From contig CAZPBY010000037.1 in assembly GCA_964584785.1 (NCBI GenBank), positions 1 through 64,000 on the forward strand: 64,000 bases of DNA, given 5' to 3'. The notes beneath the pieces are model-generated. The model had not been told where the DNA came from, ran no database searches, and saw only the letters and a list, made by a program, of their open reading frames with translations. Shown here in pieces: positions 60,585-64,000 of the stretch; the stretch's first letter is position 1; each line of letters opens with the position of its first letter. This DNA comes from JAHFTY01 sp964584785. Lineage in GTDB: Bacteria; Acidobacteriota; Terriglobia; 20CM-2-55-15. The position numbers and the translations under genes were made by a program.

Positions 60585-61721
60585 ATGTGGTCGCTGTTCG
60601 TCATCTCACTGCTGCTGTCAATGGCGCAATCACCGGCGCCCTCCGGCGTTCTCGCATACGTTCAAAACAACGAGGTGTGGGTGAAGAGTCTGCCCGGCGG
60701 CCACGTGCGTCAGGTTAGCCACGGTGGTGGAAGCTCGCCTAAATTGTCGCATTCGGGAAACTGGCTGGCTTTCGCGCAGGCTTCAAAAACGGTTGTGAGT
60801 TCGATTGACGGCGCCATTGTCCTGACTTTTGCCGGCGGTTTCCAATGGTCGCCAATAGAGGACGAAATCGCCCTGACCAATCCGCAGGACGCCGGGATCA
60901 TGCGAATGGATGATCGCCGGACTCGTACGTTGATGCGCGCCCCCGACGGCAGCGCGTTGGTTACGGCGATCTGGAGTACCGACGGCAAGCGGCTTGCCGT
61001 CACCAGCGTCAAGGATCGGCAAACACGGATCTGGTCCGTCGACCGGGATGGTGCCGCGCAGGAAATTATCGTCAAGCGGTTTGCGAAGGAGCGTCTGGTT
61101 GTTCTTCGGAACGGTCAGCGTGAAGTGCAATCTCCGCTGTTCGAACTGGGCGACGTGACTCTCGCTGGCTGGACTGCGGATAGCGCGCGACTATTGCTAT
61201 GGCCGAATCCGGGACACTCGGCATCCATCGCCGCCGACGGCCTGCAGCTGATGGCTGTACCTGCCGCCGGCGGGGTCATCGAACCGGTCATTAAGAATGA
61301 ATCTGTGTTGCGATATGCCGATTTCATCTCCATATCGGCCGTTCGTAATGAAGTCGTGGTGGCCGCCGGTGACAACCGGGAATCCTGGACAAACAAGCGT
61401 TTGTTCATCGTTGATCCGAACACAGGCAAGCTGTCTATCGTCACGGATAACAAATCTGCCGTCGCTTCGCCTTCATGGTCACCCGACGGCCGCCGTATTG
61501 CCTACATCTCCGGCCCCGACATCGGGTCCGTTGGCGGCGGGGATAAGGCAAAAGCGGCTTTGGGCGAAAGACGCTTGTGGATCATGGACGCGGATAACCA
61601 TGAAGCGCGTCAATACACCTTCGAATCGCAGTACCGCGACGAGTTCCCGAGGTGGTCTCGAGACGGGCAATTCGGTTACTACGGCCATGCGGAGTGGGGA
61701 GAATCCCTCGCCTTCCGATAG
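60585..61721 (+). CDS. Exported TolB-like beta-propeller protein
   Basis: The 378-residue protein has a signal peptide (MWSLFVISLLLSMAQS). WD40-like PD40 repeats follow, with blades such as SPKLSHSGNWLAFAQ, FQWSPIEDEIALTNP, AIWSTDGKRLAVTS, ASPSWSPDGRRIAYISG and FPRWSRDGQFGYYG. These are TolB-type beta-propellers that bind proteins or ligands. It ends soon after the last blade; a C-terminal catalytic domain is absent. It diverges from the BlaI gene and may be under the same operators. The frame upstream of 60585 runs through the operator, so I choose this Met. Confidence 0.7.
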   Translation: MWSLFVISLLLSMAQSPAPSGVLAYVQNNEVWVKSLPGGHVRQVSHGGGSSPKLSHSGNWLAFAQASKTVVSSIDGAIVLTFAGGFQWSPIEDEIALTNPQDAGIMRMDDRRTRTLMRAPDGSALVTAIWSTDGKRLAVTSVKDRQTRIWSVDRDGAAQEIIVKRFAKERLVVLRNGQREVQSPLFELGDVTLAGWTADSARLLLWPNPGHSASIAADGLQLMAVPAAGGVIEPVIKNESVLRYADFISISAVRNEVVVAAGDNRESWTNKRLFIVDPNTGKLSIVTDNKSAVASPSWSPDGRRIAYISGPDIGSVGGGDKAKAALGERRLWIMDADNHEARQYTFESQYRDEFPRWSRDGQFGYYGHAEWGESLAFR

Positions 61722-61722
61722 T

Positions 61723-61955
61723 CTTCATTGGTGATTGGCGATTGGTGATTGGGCGATTGGTGATAGGTGATTGCCGAACTGAGGCCATTGGCTATTACCG
61801 ATCTCGAATGGCCTATGGCTTCGGTTCGCCAATCACTTCTCACTAATCGGCGATTGGTGATGGGTGATTGCCGAACTGAGGTCATTGGCTATTACCGATC
61901 TCGAATGGCCTATGGCTTCGGTTCGCCAATCACTTCTCACTAATCGGCAATCACA
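61723..61955. repeat. Family B palindromic repeats, two 97-bp copies
   Basis: Two direct copies (61753-61849 and 61850-61946) differ at about two positions. Each copy is itself a nested palindrome: an outer GATTGGTGAT...ATCACTAATC-like stem and an inner CCGAA...AGGCCATT / AATGGCCT...TTCGG stem. The right edge (AATCGGCAATCACAA, ending near 61955) holds the stop codon of the isomerase gene. It fills the 229-bp gap between convergent genes. Confidence 0.9.
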
Positions 61956-62583
61956 AATGAAAGGGAAGTATCGCGTCAATCTTCGCCACGCGCTTGCGGT
62001 GCCGGTCTTCGGTCAGTTCGGTGCTCAGCCAGACGCGGACGATGTCTCGCGCCTTATCGATGGGGATCATGCGGCCTCCGAGCGTGAGGACATTGGCGCC
62101 GTTGTGTTCGCGGCTGTTCCGTGCGGACGCTTCGTCGTAGCACATAGCGGCGCGAACGCCGGGAACCTTGTTCGCGACCATGCATGATCCGATGCCGGCG
62201 CCGTCGATCATAATGCCGAGATCGCACGATCCACGCGCCACCGCCAACGCGACAGCCTGGGCAAAATCCGGATAATCGACGGGACTTGCGGAGTTCGTCC
62301 CGAGGTCGGTGATCTCAAATCCAAGTTCGCGGACAAACTTCTTCAGATCCTCCTTCATCTCGAAACCGCCGTGATCGGCGCCGAACGCGATGCGCCGCAC
62401 GCGACTGCTCTTCGATTCCGGAGGCGGGACAGCGACCCGCTCGATCTTCAGCCGCCGCTCCTGCGCCGTGTCGACCGCCAGCGGCGTCACGAGAGCCTTT
62501 GCGTCGATGCGGACGGTCTCGCCCATTGCCAGGACTCGCAAGTCCTCGTCGGTGATGAGTGATTTTGCGGTGAGTTCGATCAC
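61951..62583 (-). CDS. rpiB: RpiB/LacA/LacB family sugar-phosphate isomerase with N-terminal extension
   Basis: The 210-residue protein has an RpiB domain from about residue 64: IAFGADHGGFEMKEDL, DLGIMIDGAGIGSCMVANK, and AMCYDEASARNSREHNGANVLTLGG. RpiB interconverts ribose-5-phosphate and ribulose-5-phosphate. The catalytic Cys of E. coli RpiB is replaced by Asp127 (IMIDGAG). The first about 55 residues (SLITDEDLRVLAMGETVRI..ALVTPLAVDTAQERRLKI) resemble N-terminal signatures of microcompartment-type enzymes. I choose GTG 62583, so the start is uncertain. The last two residues and stop (HL*) lie at the edge of a repeat. Confidence 0.8.
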   Translation of the reverse strand: MIELTAKSLITDEDLRVLAMGETVRIDAKALVTPLAVDTAQERRLKIERVAVPPPESKSSRVRRIAFGADHGGFEMKEDLKKFVRELGFEITDLGTNSASPVDYPDFAQAVALAVARGSCDLGIMIDGAGIGSCMVANKVPGVRAAMCYDEASARNSREHNGANVLTLGGRMIPIDKARDIVRVWLSTELTEDRHRKRVAKIDAILPFHL

Positions 62584-62590
62584 GGGGAAA

Positions 62591-63172
62591 TCATAACAGA
62601 TGGCGAAGACGCGGCAGGAACGCGCCGACTTCACGCTTGTAACGCTCGAATTCACCGCCAAAGGCCTCTCGAAGAATCCGTTCTTCAGACCGAACTCGGA
62701 CCGATACTCCGAGCCAGAACAAGAGAACGATGAGCGGAATCGCAGGCGGCCGTGTCCAGACAATCGCGGTCGCCAACGTCAAACCGAAGAAGCACGTATA
62801 GAGTGGATGACGGACGACGGCGTACGGACCCTCCATCACCAGGCGGTGATCCGCGGTCACGCCCGCCACCAGACTCCATTGCCGGCCCAGGACCTGAAGC
62901 GCCACGCGCGAGAACCAAACGGATCCAACCCCCAGGATCGCCGCCATGGGCGGCGCCATGAACGAAACCGGAAAGGGAACGTCGAGTGAGCTGAATATCG
63001 CGCGCGGCAAAGCCCACGTCACGCCGACGGCTGCGGCCTGCAACAGAATTCCAAGTTTTGAAAGTGAATCCTGACGTTGCCGTTCGGTGCCCGGGCCGGA
63101 CTTGCCGAAAAACAACGAGAGATAGACAGGCCAACACAGAATGACCAGCAACGTGGAGAGAACTTGTAACAT
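62591..63172 (-). CDS. Isoprenylcysteine methyltransferase-like (PEMT/ICMT) membrane protein
   Basis: The 193-residue membrane protein has several helices and a C-terminal ICMT signature: GPYAVVRHPLYTCFFG and SEERILREAFGGEFERYKREVGAFLP. It likely methylates a lipid-soluble or small substrate with SAM. It resembles the protein at 14927-15526 in architecture. ATG 63172 precedes a hydrophobic start (MLQVLSTLLVILCWPVYLSLFF). It is 7 bp upstream of the isomerase gene in the same direction, so the two may be co-transcribed. Confidence 0.78.
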   Translation of the reverse strand: MLQVLSTLLVILCWPVYLSLFFGKSGPGTERQRQDSLSKLGILLQAAAVGVTWALPRAIFSSLDVPFPVSFMAPPMAAILGVGSVWFSRVALQVLGRQWSLVAGVTADHRLVMEGPYAVVRHPLYTCFFGLTLATAIVWTRPPAIPLIVLLFWLGVSVRVRSEERILREAFGGEFERYKREVGAFLPRLRHLL

Positions 63173-63243
63173 CTTGGAAACATCCGCAATTTAACATGCC
63201 CGGTGGCGTTTCCTGATTCGCGATTTGTGACGGCCGATGTAGC

Positions 63244-64000
63244 ATGGCGCGCGTGAGTTTCGCGAAGGCTCTGACGTGTGCGGCGATTGCATGCGTGGTG
63301 ATCGGGTTTGCCTGGCACGTGTCACAGCAACCGATGGATTTCCGTGTTTATCACTTTGGAGCGCGCGGAGTGTTTGACGGAACGCGGCCGGTCTACGGCC
63401 GATCCAGCGGCCTGGGCTGGCCCATGCACTACCGGTATCCGCCGGTTTTTCTTTTGCTCTTCGCGCCCTTTGCCTGGCTTCCACTCGGGATTTCCGCGGC
63501 CTTATGGCTCGTCTTTAAGGCAATGGTGCTCTTGGTCTTGATTCGCTCGATTGCCAAAAGATTCCCGTCACCGGAAAGCGGCACGGACTGGCTCGTTCCG
63601 ATACTTCTTGCAGGACCTTTTGTGATTCAGGATTTTCGATATGGCAACGCCCAGTTCTTTATCTTCGCCCTCACCGCGTTCGGACTTTTGCTCGCGCGTG
63701 AAAACCCGATTGCCGCGGGGAGTTCGCTTGGACTGGCGATTGCGGTGAAGGTCTGGCCGCTGTTTTTTGTTCCATACCTGATCGTTTCGCGCCGTCTGAA
63801 GACGGCAGCGTACAGTCTGTTGTTTGCAGCGGTGTTGACGTTGCTGCCTTCCGTTTACTTTGGCGTGCGAGGTAATGCGAGTTTGATCGGCCAATGGTTC
63901 CGTCAGGAATTCGCGACACAGACCGGACAGGAAGAAATCTGGTTTCCGAGCCAATCGATCCGCGGAGTCATGATGCGATACCTCACGGCGATCGACTATT
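63244..64000 (+). CDS. GT87 (DUF2029) polyprenol-phosphate-sugar mannosyltransferase-like, partial
   Basis: The 252 visible residues start at ATG 63244, and the frame runs open to the window edge, so the C-terminus is missing. It is a multi-pass membrane protein with the DUF2029/GT87 pattern: PMDFRVYHFGARGVFDG with the catalytic-type Asp in the first loop, then MHYRYPPVFLLLFAPFAWLP, DFRYGNAQFFIFALTAFGLLLA, and IAVKVWPLFFVPYLIV. It uses polyprenyl-phosphate sugars outside the membrane; the acceptor is unknown. It diverges from the ICMT-like gene. Confidence 0.82.
   Translation, partial: MARVSFAKALTCAAIACVVIGFAWHVSQQPMDFRVYHFGARGVFDGTRPVYGRSSGLGWPMHYRYPPVFLLLFAPFAWLPLGISAALWLVFKAMVLLVLIRSIAKRFPSPESGTDWLVPILLAGPFVIQDFRYGNAQFFIFALTAFGLLLARENPIAAGSSLGLAIAVKVWPLFFVPYLIVSRRLKTAAYSLLFAAVLTLLPSVYFGVRGNASLIGQWFRQEFATQTGQEEIWFPSQSIRGVMMRYLTAIDY

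Noticed and set aside
1..64000. tRNA, rRNA, CRISPR array or insertion sequence
   Set aside because: I looked for TPsiC-arm-like motifs, regularly spaced repeats with unique spacers and transposase motifs, and saw none. The repeats found are palindromic or tandem without spacers.

Overview
This is a gene-dense 64 kb piece of a GC-rich chromosome from a Gram-negative (diderm) aerobic bacterium. It encodes the outer-membrane protein LptD, an OmpH/Skp chaperone, the lytic transglycosylases MltD and RlpA, c-type cytochromes, a diheme peroxidase and a quinoprotein dehydrogenase. Housekeeping genes (hemB, hemL, selB, maf, rsgA, rqcH-like, plsY, tatA) are mixed with many exported hydrolases, TolB-like propellers, an M56/BlaI pair and Rieske/VOC catabolic enzymes. 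This mix resembles Acidobacteriota. The phylum is an inference from gene content, not a computed placement. A run of 100 Ns at 19355-19454 marks a draft or metagenome-assembled scaffold.

Layout. 1-389 holds an array of long inverted repeats. 398-3778: quinoprotein dehydrogenase, CHRD protein, HEAT-repeat protein. 3834-7358: acyl reductase, HAD phosphatase, PlsY acyltransferase and adenosine-specific kinase, a possible lipid module. 7383-9237: a 55-residue membrane protein, rhomboid protease and radical SAM protein. 9290-14146: three exported amino- or amide-processing enzymes with twin-arginine-like leaders. 14179-19326: RlpA, then an operon of methyltransferases, a membrane protein and an FAD disulfide reductase, then MltD. 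19455-24857: gamma-glutamyltranspeptidase, GT-C glycosyltransferase and S9 peptidase. 24921-27148: hemB-hemL behind a 20-bp minisatellite. 27402-30864: phosphoesterase and diheme peroxidase. 30997-36171: LptD, RDD protein, RqcH-like protein, a small anchored protein and TatA.

36240-41396 carries a cupin, an enoyl-CoA hydratase, RidA, and an FRG-maf-selB operon. 41518-49914 is a tightly packed eight-gene minus-strand cluster: extradiol (VOC) dioxygenase, cupin, SDR, Rieske oxygenase, alpha/beta hydrolase, thiamine-diphosphate enzyme, aldehyde dehydrogenase and MFS importer. Together they read as an aromatic ring-cleavage pathway and are the best candidate here for an uncharacterised system. 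49976-58210 holds TerC, a heme-binding GlcG-like protein, RsgA, OmpH, an MBL hydrolase, tryptophan 2,3-dioxygenase, a dienelactone-hydrolase-like enzyme, an MFS protein and a cytochrome c. 58217-61721 is an M56 peptidase/BlaI repressor pair with palindromic operators and a divergent TolB-like protein. 61951-64000 has an RpiB-family isomerase, a methyltransferase and the start of a GT87 glycosyltransferase.

The most striking non-coding feature is a set of palindromic intergenic repeat families. Family A (six loci, arms built on GAAGCCCGTCGC...GGGTTCTG) sits between convergent genes at five of six sites. Family B (TTGTGATTGCCGATTGG termini) supplies the stop codons of two unrelated genes. Family C (AATCCGAAATC cores) occurs twice. 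I found no rRNA, tRNA, CRISPR array or insertion sequence.
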